Shown piece after piece: positions 11,142 to 24,403 of a DNA stretch of 64,000 nt; the first letter of the stretch is position 1, and each line of letters begins with the position of its first letter. A model generated the notes under the pieces. It was not told where the DNA came from. It saw only the letters and a program-made list of their open reading frames with translations, and ran no database searches. Origin of the DNA: Primula veris (taxonomy: Eukaryota > Streptophyta > Magnoliopsida > Ericales > Primulaceae). The translations under genes and the position numbers were made by a program. The stretch covers positions 23,010,711-23,074,710 of the forward strand of contig OY821741.1 of NCBI GenBank assembly GCA_963682055.1. The letters are read 5' to 3'.

Positions 11142-13370
11142 GTCGGTAAAAACCGTGTACTATATAGGCCATAAATCCAATAAAATAAAAGATGAAAATT
11201 CCCTACATCTGTAAGAACATTACCTAAACCCTAAACCTGAAACCCAAAACCCTAAAACCCTAAAACCTAAACCCTAAACCTTACAAATATAAATAAAATG
11301 TCGAAAAACAAAAAGTCGGTAAAAACCGTGTACTATAGGCCATAAATCTAAGAAAAAAAATGAGGAATATTCCCTACATATGCAACAACATTACCTAAAC
11401 CCTACACCTAAAACCCTAAACCCTAAAACGTAAACCCTAAACCCTAAACCATACAAATATAAATAAAATGTCGAAAAACAAAAAAGTCGGTAAAAACCGT
11501 GTACTATAGGACATAAATCCAAGAAAATAAAAGAGGAATATTCCCTACATATGTAACAACATTACCTAAACCCTAAACCTGAAACCCGAAAGCCTAAAAC
11601 CTAAATCCTAAACCCTAAACCCTACAAATATAAATAAAATGTCGAAAAAGAAAAAAGTCGGTAAAAACCGTGTACTATAGGCCATAAATGCAAGAAAAAA
11701 AATGAGGAATATTCCCTACATATGCAACAACATTACCTAAATCCTAAACCCTAAAACGGAAACCCTAGACCATACAAATATAAATAAAATGTCGAAAAAC
11801 AAAAAAGTCGGTAAAAACCGTGTACTATAGGCCATAAATAAAAGATAGAAAATGAGGAATATTCCCTACTTATGCAAGAACATTATCTAAACCCTAAACC
11901 TGAAACCCTAAACCCTAAAACCTAAAACCGAAACCCTAAACCCTAAACCATACAAATATAAATAAAATATCGAAAAACAAAAAAGTCGGTAAAAACCGTG
12001 TACTATAGGCCATAAATCCAAGAAAATAAAAGAGGAATATTACCTACATATGTAAGAACATTACCTAAACCCTAAACCTGAGACCCAAAACCCTAAAACC
12101 TAAACCCTAAACCATACAAATATAAATAAAATGTCGAGAAACAAAAAAGTCGGTAAAAACCGTGTACTATAGGCCATAAATCCAAGAAAAAAAATGAGGA
12201 ATATTCCCTACATATGCACCAACATTACCTAAACCCTAAACCTGAAACCCTATACCCTAAAACGTAAACCCTAAACCCTAAACCATACAAATATAAATAA
12301 AATGTCGAAAAACAAAAAAGTCGGTAAAAACCGTTTACTCTAGGCCCTAAATCCAAGAAAAAAAATGAGGAATATTCCCTACAGATGCAAGAACATTATC
12401 AAAACCCCAAACCTGAAACCCTAAACCCTAAAACCGAAAACCTAAACCCTAAACCCTAAAACCTAAACCATACAAATATAAATAAAATTTCGAAAAACAA
12501 AAAAGTCGTTAAAAACCGTGTACTAGGCCATAAATCCAAGAAAATAAAAGAGAAATATCCCTACATATGTAAGAACATTACCTAAACCCTAAACCTGAAA
12601 CCCAAAACCTTAAAACCTAAACCCTAAACCCTACAAATATAAATAAAATGTCGTAAAACAAAAAAGTCGGTAAGAACCGTGTACTATAGTCCATAAATCC
12701 AAGAAAGAAAATGAGGAATATTCCCTACTTATGCAAGAAAATTATCTAAACCCTAAACCTGAAACCCTAAACCCTAAAACCTAAAACCGAAACCCTAAAA
12801 CCTAAACCATACAAATATAAATAAAATATCGAAAAACAAAAAAGTCGGTAAAAACCGTGTACTATAGGCCATAAATCCAAGAAAAAAAATGAGGAATATT
12901 CCCAACATATGCAAGAAGATTACCTAAACCCTAAACCTGAAACCCTATACCCTAAAACGTAAACCCTAGACCATACAAATATAAATAAAATGTCAAAAAA
13001 CAAAAAAGTCGGTAAAAACCGTGTACTATAGGCCCTAAATCCAAGAGAAAAAATAAGCAATATTCCCTACATATGCAAGAACATTATCTAAACCCCAAAC
13101 CTGAAACCCTAAACCTTAAAACCTAAAACCTAAACCCAAAACCCTAAACCCTAAACCATACAAATATAAATAAAATTTCAAAAAACAAAAAAGTCGGTAA
13201 AAACCGTGTACTATAGGACATAAATCTAAGAAACAAAATGAGGAATATTCCCTACTTATGCAAGAACATTATCTAAACCCTAAACCTGAAACCCTAAACC
13301 CTAAAACCTAAAACCGAGACCCTAAACCCTAAACCATACAAATATAAATAAAATATCGAAAAACAAAAAA
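11142..13370 (+). repeat. HOR A copy 6 (2229 bp, edge copy)
   Basis: Last regular copy. It has a one-base deletion (GAAATATCCC) at about 12556. Its A10 reads ACTATAGTCC like monomers outside block A, whereas copies 1-5 read ACTATATTCC. The next monomer is A6-like and not A1, so the regular order stops at 13371. Confidence 0.93.
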
Positions 13371-14580
13371 GTCGGTAAAAACCGTGTACTATAGGCCATA
13401 AATACAAGAAAATAAAAGAGGAATATTACCTACATATGTAAGAACATTACCTAAACCCTAAACCTGAAAACCAAAACCCTAAAACCTAAACCCTAAACCA
13501 TACAAATATAAATAAAATGTCGAGAAACAAAAAAGTCGGTAAAAACCGTGTACTATAGGCCATAAATCCAAGAAAAAAAATGAGGAATATTCCCTACATA
13601 TGCACCAACATTACCTAAACCCTAAACCTGAAACCCTATACCCTAAAACGTAAACCCTAAACCCTAAACCATACAAATATAAATAAAATGTCGAAAACCA
13701 AAAAAGTCGGTAAAAACCGTTTACTATAGGCCCTAAATCCAAGAAAAAAATGAGGAATATTCCCTACAGATGCAAGAACATTATCAAAACCCCAAACCTG
13801 AAACCCTAAACCCTAAAACCGAAAACCTAAACCCTAAACCCTAAAACCTAAACCATACAAATATAAATAAAATTTCGAAAAACAAAAAAGTCGTTAAAAA
13901 CCGTGTACTATAGGCCATAAATCCAAGAAAATAAAAGAGAAATATTCCCTACATATGTAAGAACATTACCTAAACACTAAACCTGAAACCCAAAACCTTA
14001 AAACCTAAACCCTAAACCCTACAAATATAAATAAAATGTCGTAAAACAAAAAAGTCGGTAAGAACCGTGTACTATAGTCCATAAATCCAAGAAAGAAAAT
14101 GAGGAATATTCCCTACTTATGCAAGAAAATTATATAAACCCTAAACCTGAAACCCTAAACCCTAAAACCTAAAACCGAAACCCTAAAACCTAAACCATAC
14201 AAATATAAATAAAATATTGAAAAACAAAAAAGTCGGTAAAAACCGTGTACTATAGGCCATAAATCCAAGAAAAAAAATGAGGAATATTCCCTACATATGC
14301 AAGAAGATTACCTAAACCCTAAAACTGAAACCCTATACCCTAAAACGTAAACCCTAAACCATACAAATATAATTAAAATGTCAAAAATCAAAAAAGTCGG
14401 TAAAAACCGTGTACTATAGGCCCTAAATCCAAGAGAAAAAATGAGCAATATTCCCTACATATGCAAGAACATTATCTAAACCCCAAACCTGAAACCCTAA
14501 ACCTTAAAACCTAAAACCTAAACCCCAAACCCTAAACCCTAAACCATACAAATATAAATAAAATTTCGAAAAACAAAAAA

Positions 14581-14741
14581 GTCGGTAAAAACCGTACTAT
14601 AGGACATAAATCTAAGAAACAAAATGAGGAATATTCCCTACTTATGCAAGAACATTACCTAAACCCTAAACCTGAAACCCAAAACCATAAAACCTAAACC
14701 CTAAACCTTACAAATATAAATAAAATTTCGAAAAACAAAAA
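14581..14741 (+). repeat. Recombinant monomer A13/A1
   Basis: The left half is A13 (GGACATAAATCTAAGAAAC, ACTTATGCAAGAAC). The right half is A1 (CCTGAAACCCAAAACC, CCTTACAAAT, five-A box), and A2 follows. The switch lies around CAAGAACATTACCTAAACCC, which both parents share. The box also lacks GT (ACCGTACTATAGG). Confidence 0.82.
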
Positions 14742-15425
14742 GTCGGTAAAAACCGTGTACTATAGGCCATAAATCTAAGAAAAAAAATGAGGAATATTCC
14801 CTACATATGCAACAACATTACCTAAACCCTAAACCTAAAACCCTAAACCCTAAAACGTAAACCCTAAACCCTAAACCATACAAATATAAATAAAATGTCG
14901 AAAAACAAAAAAGTCGGTAAAAACCGTGTACTATAGGACATAAATCCAAGAAAATAAAAGAGGAATATTCCCTACATATGTAACAACATTACCTAAACCC
15001 TAAACCTGAATCCCAAAAGCCTAAAACCTAAATCCTAAACCCTAAACCCTACAAATATAAATAAAATGTCGAAAAAGAAAAAAGTCGGTAAAAACCGTGT
15101 ACTATAGGCCATAAATAAAAGATAGAAAATGAGGAATATTCCCTACTTATGCAAGAACATTATCTAAACCCTAAACCTGAAACCCTAAACCCTAAAACCT
15201 AAAACCGAAACCCTAAACCCTAAACCATACAAATATAAATAAAATATCGAAAAACAAAAAAGTCGGTAAAAACCGTGTACTATAGGCCATAAATCCAAGA
15301 AAAAAAATGAGGAATATTCCCTACATATGCAAGAAGATTACCTAAACCCTAAACCTGAAACCCTATGCCCTAAAACGTAAACCCAAAACCATACAAATAT
15401 AAATAAAATGTCAAAAAACAAAAAA

Positions 15426-15596
15426 GTCGGTAAAAACCGTGTACTATAGGCCCTAAATCCAAGAGAAAAAATGAGGAATATTCCCTACATATGCACCAAC
15501 ATTACCTAAACCCTAAACCTGAAACCCTATACCCTAAAACGTAAACCCTAAACCCTAAACCATACAAATATAAATAAAATGTCGAAAAACAAAAAA
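15426..15596 (+). repeat. Recombinant monomer A12/A7
   Basis: The left part is A12 (GGCCCTAAATCCAAGAG). The right part is A7 (ATGCACCAAC, CCCTATACCC, ACGTAAACCC), and it is followed by A8 as A7 normally is. The exchange point lies between the poly-A stretch and ATGCACC, in or near the GGAATATTCC palindrome. Confidence 0.82.
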
Positions 15597-16999
15597 CTCG
15601 GTAAAAACCGTTTACTATAGGCCCTAAATCCAAGAAAAAAATGAGGAATATTCCCTACAGATGCAAGAACATTATCAAAACCCCAAACCTGAAACCCTAA
15701 ACCCTAAAACCGAAAACCTAAACCCTAAACCCTAAAACCTAAAACCTAAACCATACAAATATAAATAAAATTTCGAAAAACAAAAAAGTCGTTAAAAACC
15801 GTGTACTATAGGCCATAAATCCAAGAAAATAAAAGAGAAATATTCCCTACATATGTAAGAACATTACCTAAACCCTAAACCTGAAACCCAAAACCTTAAA
15901 ACCTAAACCCTAAACCCTACAAATATAAATAAAATGTCGTAAAACAAAAAAGTCGGTAAGAACCGTGTACTATAGTCCATAAATCCAAGAAAGAAAATGA
16001 GGAATATTCCCTACTTATGCAAGAAAATTATCTAAACCCTAAACCTGAAACCCTAAACCCTAAAACCTAAAACCGAAACCCTAAAACCTAAACCATACAA
16101 ATATAAATAAAATATTGAAAAACAAAAAAGTCGGTAAAAACCGTGTACTATAGGCCATAAATCCAAGAAAAAAAATGAGGAATATTCCCTACATATGCAA
16201 GAAGATTACCTAAACCCTAAACCTGAAACCCTATATCCTAAAACGTAAACCCTAAACCATACAAATATAAATAAAATGTCAAAAAACAAAAAAGTCGGTA
16301 AAAACCGTGTACTATAGGCCTTAAATCGAAGAGAAAAAATGAGCAATATTCCCTACATATGCAAGAACATTATCTAAACCCCAAACCTGAAACCCTAAAC
16401 CTTAAAACCTAAAACCTAAACCCAAAACCCTAAACCCTAAACCATACAAATATAAATAAAATTTCGAAAAACAAAAAAGTCGGTAAAAACCGTGTACTAT
16501 AGGACATAAATCTAAGAAACAAAATGAGGAATATTCCCTACTTATGCAAGAACATTATCTAAACCCTAAACCTGAAACCCTAAACCCTAAAACCTAAAAC
16601 CGAAACCCTAAAACCTAAACCATACAAATATAAATAAAATATCGAAAAACAAAAAAGTCGGTAAAAACCGTGTACTATATAGGCCATAAATCCAATAAAA
16701 TAAAAGAGGAAAATTCCCTACATCTGTAAGAACATTACCTAAACCCTTAACCTGAAACCCAAAACCCTAAAACCTAAACCCTAAACCTTAAAAATATAAA
16801 TAAAATGTCGAAAAACAAAAAGTCGGTAAAAACCGTGTACTATAGGCCATAAATCTAAGAAAAAAAATGAGAAATATTCCCTACATATGCAACAACATTA
16901 CCTAAACCCTAAACCTAAAACCCTAAACCCTAAAACGTAAACCCTAAACCCTAAACCCTAAACCATACAAATATAAATAAAATGTCGAAAAACAAAAAA

Positions 17000-19900
17000 G
17001 TCGGTAAAAACCGTGTACTATAGGCCATAAATAAAAGAAAGAAAATGAGGAATATTCCCTACTTATGGAAGAAAATTATCGAAACCCTAAACCTGAAACC
17101 CTAAAACCTAAAACGTAAAACTGAAACCCTAAACCATACAAATATAAATAAAATATCGAAAAACAAAAAAGTCGGTAAAAACCGTGTACTATAGGCCATA
17201 AATCCAAGAAAATAAAAGAGGAATATTACCTACCTATGTAAGAACATTGCCTAAACCCTAAACCTGAAACCCAAAACCCTAAAACATAAACCCTAAACCG
17301 TAAACCATACAAATATAAATAAAATGTCGAAAAACAAAAAAGTCGGTAAAAACCGTGTACTATAGGCCATAAATCCAAGAAAAAAAATGAGGAATATTCC
17401 CAACTTATGCAAGAACATTATCTAAACCCTAAACCTGAAACCCTGAACCCTAAAACATAAAACCGAAACCCTAAACCCTGAACCATACAAATATAAATAA
17501 AATATCCAAAAACAAAAAAATAGGTAAAAACCGTGTACTATAGGCCATAAATCCAAGAAAATAAAAGAGAAATATTCCCTACATATGTAAGAACATTACC
17601 TAAACCCTAAACCAGAAACACAAAACCTTAAAACCTAAAGCCTAAACCCTACAAATATAAATAAAATGTCGAAAAACAAAAAAGTCGGTAAAAACCGTTT
17701 ACTATAGGCCATAAATCCAAGAAAAAAAATGAGTAATATTCCCTACATATGCAACAACATTACCTAAACCCTAAACCCAAAAACATAAACCCTAAACCCT
17801 AAACCATACAAATATAAATAAAATGTCGAAAAACAAAAAAGTAGGTAAAAACCGTGTACGGCCATAAATGCAAGAAAATAAATGAGGAATATTCCCTACA
17901 TATGTAACATCATTACTTAAACGCTAAACCTGAAACCCAAAACCCTAAAACCTAAACCCTAAACCCTAAACCCTAAACCCTAAACCATACAAATATAAAT
18001 AAAATTTTGAAAAACAAAAAAGTCGGTAAAAACCGTGTACTGTAGGCCATAAATTCAAGAAAATAAAAGAGGAATATTCCCTACATATGTAAGAACATTA
18101 CTTAAACCCTAAACCTAAAACCCAAAAGCCTAAAACCTAAACCGTAAACCCTACAAATATAAATAAAATATCGAAAAATAAAAAAGTCGGTAAAAACCAT
18201 GTACTATTGGCCATAAATCCAAGAAAATAAAAGAGGAATATTCCCTACATATGTAAAATCATTACCTAAACCCTAAACCTGAAACCCAAAACCGTAAACC
18301 CTACAAATATAAATAAAATGTCGAAAAACAAAAAAGTCGGTAAAAACCATGTGCTATAGGCCATAAATCCAAGAAAAAAAATGGGGAATATTCCCTACAT
18401 ATGAAACAATATTACCTCAACAATAAACCTGAAACCCTAAACCCTAAAACGTAAACCCTAAACCCTAAACAATACAAATATAAATAAAATGTCAAAAAAC
18501 AAAAAAGTCGGTAAAAACCGTGTACTGTAGGCCATAAATCCAAGAAAATAAAAGAGGAATATTTCCTACATATGCAAGAAAATTACCTAAACTCTAAACC
18601 TGAAACCCTAAACCCTAAAACCTAAGCCCTAAACCCTAAAAATATAAATAAAATGTCGAAAAACAAAAAAGTCGGTAAAAACCGTGTACTATAGGCCATA
18701 AATACAAGAAAGAAAATGAGGAATATTTCCTACATATGCAAGATAATTACCTAAACCCTAAACCCGAAACCCTAAATCCTAAAATCTAAATCCTACAAAT
18801 ATAAATAAAATGTGAAAAAAGAAAAAATTCGGTAAAAACCGTGTACTATAGGTCATAAATATAAGAAAGAAAATGAGAAATATTTTCTACATATGTAAGA
18901 AAATAACCTAAACATTAAACCCCAAACCCTCAAAACTAAACCCTAAACCATAAATCCTACTAATACAAATAAAATGTCGGAAAACAAAAAAGTTGGTAAA
19001 AACCGTGTACTATAGGCAATAAATCCAGTAAAGAAAATGAGAAATATTTCCTACATATGCAAGAAAATTACCTAAACTCTAAACCAGAAACTCTAAACCC
19101 TAAACCCTAAAACCTAAACTCTAATCCCTAAACACTACAAATATAAATAAAATATCGAAAAACCAAAAAGTCGGTAAAAACAGTGTACTATATACCATAA
19201 ATCGAAGAAAGAAAAAGAGGAATATTTGCTACATATGCAAGAAAATTACCTAAACCCTAAACCAGAAACCCTAAACCCTAAAACCTAAACCCTAAACCCA
19301 ACAAATATAAATAAAATATCAAAAAAAAAAAAAGTCGGTAAAAACCGTTTACTATAGACCATAAATCCAAGAAAATAAAAGAGGAATATTCCCTACATAT
19401 GTAAGAACATTACTTAAACCCTAAACCTGAAACCCAAAAGCCTAAAACCTAAACCGTAAACCCTACAAATATAAATAAAATGTCGAAAAACAAAAAAGTC
19501 GGTAAAAACCATGTACTATAGGCCATAAATCCAAGAAAATAAAAGAGGAATATTCCCTACATATGTAAGAACATTACCTAAACCCTAAACCTGAAACCCA
19601 AAACACTAAACCCTAAGCCCTACAAATATAAATAAAATGTCGAAAAATAAAAAAGTCGGTAAAAACCGTGTACTATAGGCCATAAATCTAAGAAAAAAAA
19701 TGGGGAATATTCCCTACATATGCAACAATATTACCTCAACAATAAACCTGAAACACTAAACCCTAAAACGTAAACCCTAAACCCTAAACAATACAAAAAT
19801 AAATAAAATGTCGTAAAACAAAAAAGTCGGTAAAAACCGTGTACTGTGGGCCATAACTCCAAGAAAATAAAAGAGGAATATTTCCTACATATGCAAGAAA

Positions 19901-20180
19901 ATTACCTAAACTCTAAACCTGAAACCCTAAACCCTAAAACCTAAACCCTAAACCCTAAACCCTAAACACTAAAAATATAAATAAAATGTCGAAAAACAAA
20001 AAGTCGGTAAAAACCGTGTACTATAGGCCATAAATCTAAGAAAAAAAATGAGAAATATTCCCTACATATGCAACAACATTACCTAAACCCTAAACCTAAA
20101 ACCCTAAACCCTAAAACGTAAACCCTAAACCCTAAACCCTAAACCATACAAATATAAATAAAATGTCGAAAAACAAAAAA
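17000..20180 (+). repeat. HOR B0, short form (19 monomers, 3181 bp)
   Basis: Monomers b1-b18 followed directly by a b25/A2-like monomer at 20003. Compared with the later 4.22-kb units it lacks b19-b24, about 1040 bp. The monomer at 20003 repeats the one at 16822, including GAGAAATATTCC and the five-A box, so 16822-20002 reads as one tandem duplication whose second copy begins at 20003. Confidence 0.87.
17957..17984 (+). repeat. Four perfect CCCTAAA units in a row
   Basis: One of the longest perfect telomere runs in the window. It lies in monomer b6 and is repeated in each B unit. Similar four-unit runs are at about 52266 and 55329-55356. Confidence 0.85.
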
Positions 20181-23100
20181 GTCGGTAAAAACCGTGTACT
20201 ATAGGCCATAAATAAAAGAAAGAAAATGAGGAATATTCCCTACTTATGGAAGAAAATTATCGAAACCCTAAACCTGAAACCCTAAAACCTAAAACGTAAA
20301 ACTGAAACCCTAAACCATACAAATATAAATAAAATATCGAAAAACAAAAAAGTCGGTAAAAACCGTGTACTATAGGCCATAAATCCAAGAAAATAAAAGA
20401 GGAATATTACCTACCTATGTAAGAACATTGCCTAAACCCTAAACCTGAAACCCAAAACCCTAAAACATAAACCCTAAACCGTAAACCATACAAATATAAA
20501 TAAAATGTCGAAAAACAAAAAAGTCGGTAAAAACCGTGTACTATAGGCCATAAATCCAAGAAAAAAAATGAGGAATATTCCCAACTTATGCAAGAACATT
20601 ATCTAAACCCTAAACCTGAAACCCTGAACCCTAAAACATAAAACCGAAACCCTAAACCCTGAACCATACAAATATAAATAAAATATCCAAAAACAAAAAA
20701 ATAGGTAAAAACCGTGTACTATAGGCCATAAATCCAAGAAAATAAAAGAGAAATATTCCCTACATATGTAAGAACATTACCTAAACCCTAAACCAGAAAC
20801 ACAAAACCTTAAAACCTAAAGCCTAAACCCTACAAATATAAATAAAATGTCGAAAAACAAAAAAGTCGGTAAAAACCGTTTACTATAGGCCATAAATCCA
20901 AGAAAAAAAATGAGTAATATTCCCTACATATGCAACAACATTACCTAAACCCTAAACCCAAAAACATAAACCCTAAACCCTAAACCATACAAATATAAAT
21001 AAAATGTCGAAAAACAAAAAAGTAGGTAAAAACCGTGTACGGCCATAAATGCAAGAAAATAAATGAGGAATATTCCCTACATATGTAACATCATTACTTA
21101 AACGCTAAACCTGAAACCCAAAACCCTAAAACCTAAACCCTAAACCCTAAACCCTAAACCCTAAACCATACAAATATAAATAAAATTTTGAAAAACAAAA
21201 AAGTCGGTAAAAACCGTGTACTGTAGGCCATAAATTCAAGAAAATAAAAGAGGAATATTCCCTACATATGTAAGAACATTACTTAAACCCTAAACCTAAA
21301 ACCCAAAAGCCTAAAACCTAAACCGTAAACCCTACAAATATAAATAAAATATCGAAAAATAAAAAAGTCGGTAAAAACCATGTACTATTGGCCATAAATC
21401 CAAGAAAATAAAAGAGGAATATTCCCTACATATGTAAAATCATTACCTAAACCCTAAACCTGAAACCCAAAACCGTAAACCCTACAAATATAAATAAAAT
21501 GTCGAAAAACAAAAAAGTCGGTAAAAACCATGTGCTATAGGCCATAAATCCAAGAAAAAAAATGGGGAATATTCCCTACATATGAAACAATATTACCTCA
21601 ACAATAAACCTGAAACCCTAAACCCTAAAACGTAAACCCTAAACCCTAAACAATACAAATATAAATAAAATGTCAAAAAACAAAAAAGTCGGTAAAAACC
21701 GTGTACTGTAGGCCATAAATCCAAGAAAATAAAAGAGGAATATTTCCTACATATGCAAGAAAATTACCTAAACTCTAAACCTGAAACCCTAAACCCTAAA
21801 ACCTAAGCCCTAAACCCTAAAAATATAAATAAAATGTCGAAAAACAAAAAAGTCGGTAAAAACCGTGTACTATAGGCCATAAATACAAGAAAGAAAATGA
21901 GGAATATTTCCTACATATGCAAGATAATTACCTAAACCCTAAACCCGAAACCCTAAATCCTAAAATCTAAATCCTACAAATATAAATAAAATGTGAAAAA
22001 AGAAAAAATTCGGTAAAAACCGTGTACTATAGGTCATAAATATAAGAAAGAAAATGAGAAATATTTTCTACATATGTAAGAAAATAACCTAAACATTAAA
22101 CCCCAAACCCTCAAAACTAAACCCTAAACCATAAATCCTACTAATACAAATAAAATGTCGGAAAACAAAAAAGTTGGTAAAAACCGTGTACTATAGGCAA
22201 TAAATCCAGTAAAGAAAATGAGAAATATTTCCTACATATGCAAGAAAATTACCTAAACTCTAAACCAGAAACTCTAAACCCTAAACCCTAAAACCTAAAC
22301 TCTAATCCCTAAACACTACAAATATAAATAAAATATCGAAAAACCAAAAAGTCGGTAAAAACAGTGTACTATATACCATAAATCGAAGAAAGAAAAAGAG
22401 GAATATTTGCTACATATGCAAGAAAATTACCTAAACCCTAAACCAGAAACCCTAAACCCTAAAACCTAAACCCTAAACCCAACAAATATAAATAAAATAT
22501 CAAAAAAAAAAAAAGTCGGTAAAAACCGTTTACTATAGACCATAAATCCAAGAAAATAAAAGAGGAATATTCCCTACATATGTAAGAACATTACTTAAAC
22601 CCTAAACCTGAAACCCAAAAGCCTAAAACCTAAACCGTAAACCCTACAAATATAAATAAAATGTCGAAAAACAAAAAAGTCGGTAAAAACCATGTACTAT
22701 AGGCCATAAATCCAAGAAAATAAAAGAGGAATATTCCCTACATATGTAAGAACATTACCTAAACCCTAAACCTGAAACCCAAAACACTAAACCCTAAGCC
22801 CTACAAATATAAATAAAATGTCGAAAAATAAAAAAGTCGGTAAAAACCGTGTACTATAGGCCATAAATCTAAGAAAAAAAATGGGGAATATTCCCTACAT
22901 ATGCAACAATATTACCTCAACAATAAACCTGAAACACTAAACCCTAAAACGTAAACCCTAAACCCTAAACAATACAAAAATAAATAAAATGTCGTAAAAC
23001 AAAAAAGTCGGTAAAAACCGTGTACTGTGGGCCATAACTCCAAGAAAATAAAAGAGGAATATTTCCTACATATGCAAGAAAATTACCTAAACTCTAAACC

Positions 23101-24403
23101 TGAAACCCTAAACCCTAAAACCTAAACCCTAAACCCTAAACCCTAAACACTAAAAATATAAATAAAATTTCGAAAAACAAAAAAGTCGGTAAAAACCGTG
23201 TACTATAGGCCATAAATCCAAGAAAAAAAATGGGGAATATTCCCTACATATGCAACAATTTTACCTCAACAATAAACCTGAAACACTAAACCCTAAAACG
23301 TAAACCCTAAACCCTAAAAAATACAAAAATAAATAAAATGTCGAAAAACAAAAAAGTCGGTAAAAACCGTGTAGTGTAGGCCATAAATCCAATAAAATAA
23401 AAGAGGAATATTCCCTACATATGTAACAACATTACCTAAACCCTAAACCTGAAACCCAAAAGCCTAAAACCTAAATCCTAAACCCTAAACCCTACAAATA
23501 TAAATAAAATGTCGAAAAAGAAAAAAGTCGGTAAAAACCGTGTACTATAGGCCATAAATGCAAGAAAAAAATTGAGGAATATTCCCTACATATGCAACAA
23601 CATTACCTAAATCCTAAACCTAAAATCCTAAACCCTAAAACGGAAACCCTAGACCATACAAATATAAATAAAATGTCAAAAAATAAAAAAGTCGGTAAAA
23701 ACCGTTTACTATAGGCCCTAAATCCAAGAAAAAAAATGAGGAATATTCCCTACAGATGCAAGAACATTATCAAAACCCCAAACCTAAAACCCTAAACCCT
23801 AAAACCGAAAACATAAACCCTAAACCCTAAACCCTAAAACCTAAACCATACAAATATATATAAAATTTCGAAAAACAAAAAAGTCGTTAAAAACCGTGTA
23901 CTATAGGCCATAAATCCAAGAAAATAAAAGAGAAATATTCCCTACATATGTAAGAACATTACCTAAACCCTAAACCTGAAACCCAAAACCTTAAAACCTA
24001 AACCCTAAACCCTACAAATATAAATAAAATGTCGTAAAACAAAAAAGTCGGTAAGAACCGTGTACTATAGTCCATAAATCCAAGAAAGAAAATGAGGAAT
24101 ATTCCCTACTTATGCAAGAATATTATCTAAACCCTAAACCTGAAACCCTAAACCCTAAAACCTAAAACCGAAACCCTAAAACCTAAACCATACAAATATA
24201 AATAAAATGTCGACAAACAAAAAAGTCGGTAAAAACCGTGTACTATAGGCCATAAATCTAAGAAAAAAAAATGAGGAATATTCCCTACATATGCAACAAC
24301 ATTACCTAAACCCTAAACCTAAAACCCTAAACCCTAAAACGTAAGCCCTAAACCCTAAACCCTAAACCATACAAATATAAATAAAATGTCGAAAAACAAA
24401 AAA
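20181..24403 (+). repeat. HOR B1 (25 monomers, 4223 bp)
   Basis: First full-length B unit. Its b1-b18 section looks almost identical to B0 and shares with it the variant GAACATTGCC in b2, absent from later copies. It adds b19-b24 (about 23189-24224), then b25. A private change is ACGTAAGCCC at about 24342. Confidence 0.9.

Larger units (their letters stand above)
13371..16999 (+). repeat. Reordered block T1 (21 monomers)
   Basis: Monomer starts at 13371, 13535, 13706, 13890, 14054, 14232, 14396, 14581, 14742, 14913, 15084, 15262, 15426, 15597, 15788, 15952, 16130, 16294, 16479, 16657 and 16822. The order of types is A6-A12, an A13/A1 hybrid, A2, A3, A5, A11, an A12/A7 hybrid, A8-A13, A1, A2. 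It is the A alphabet with skips and repeats, and shows no regular unit. Many monomers carry the variants that look older than those of block A. Confidence 0.85.
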
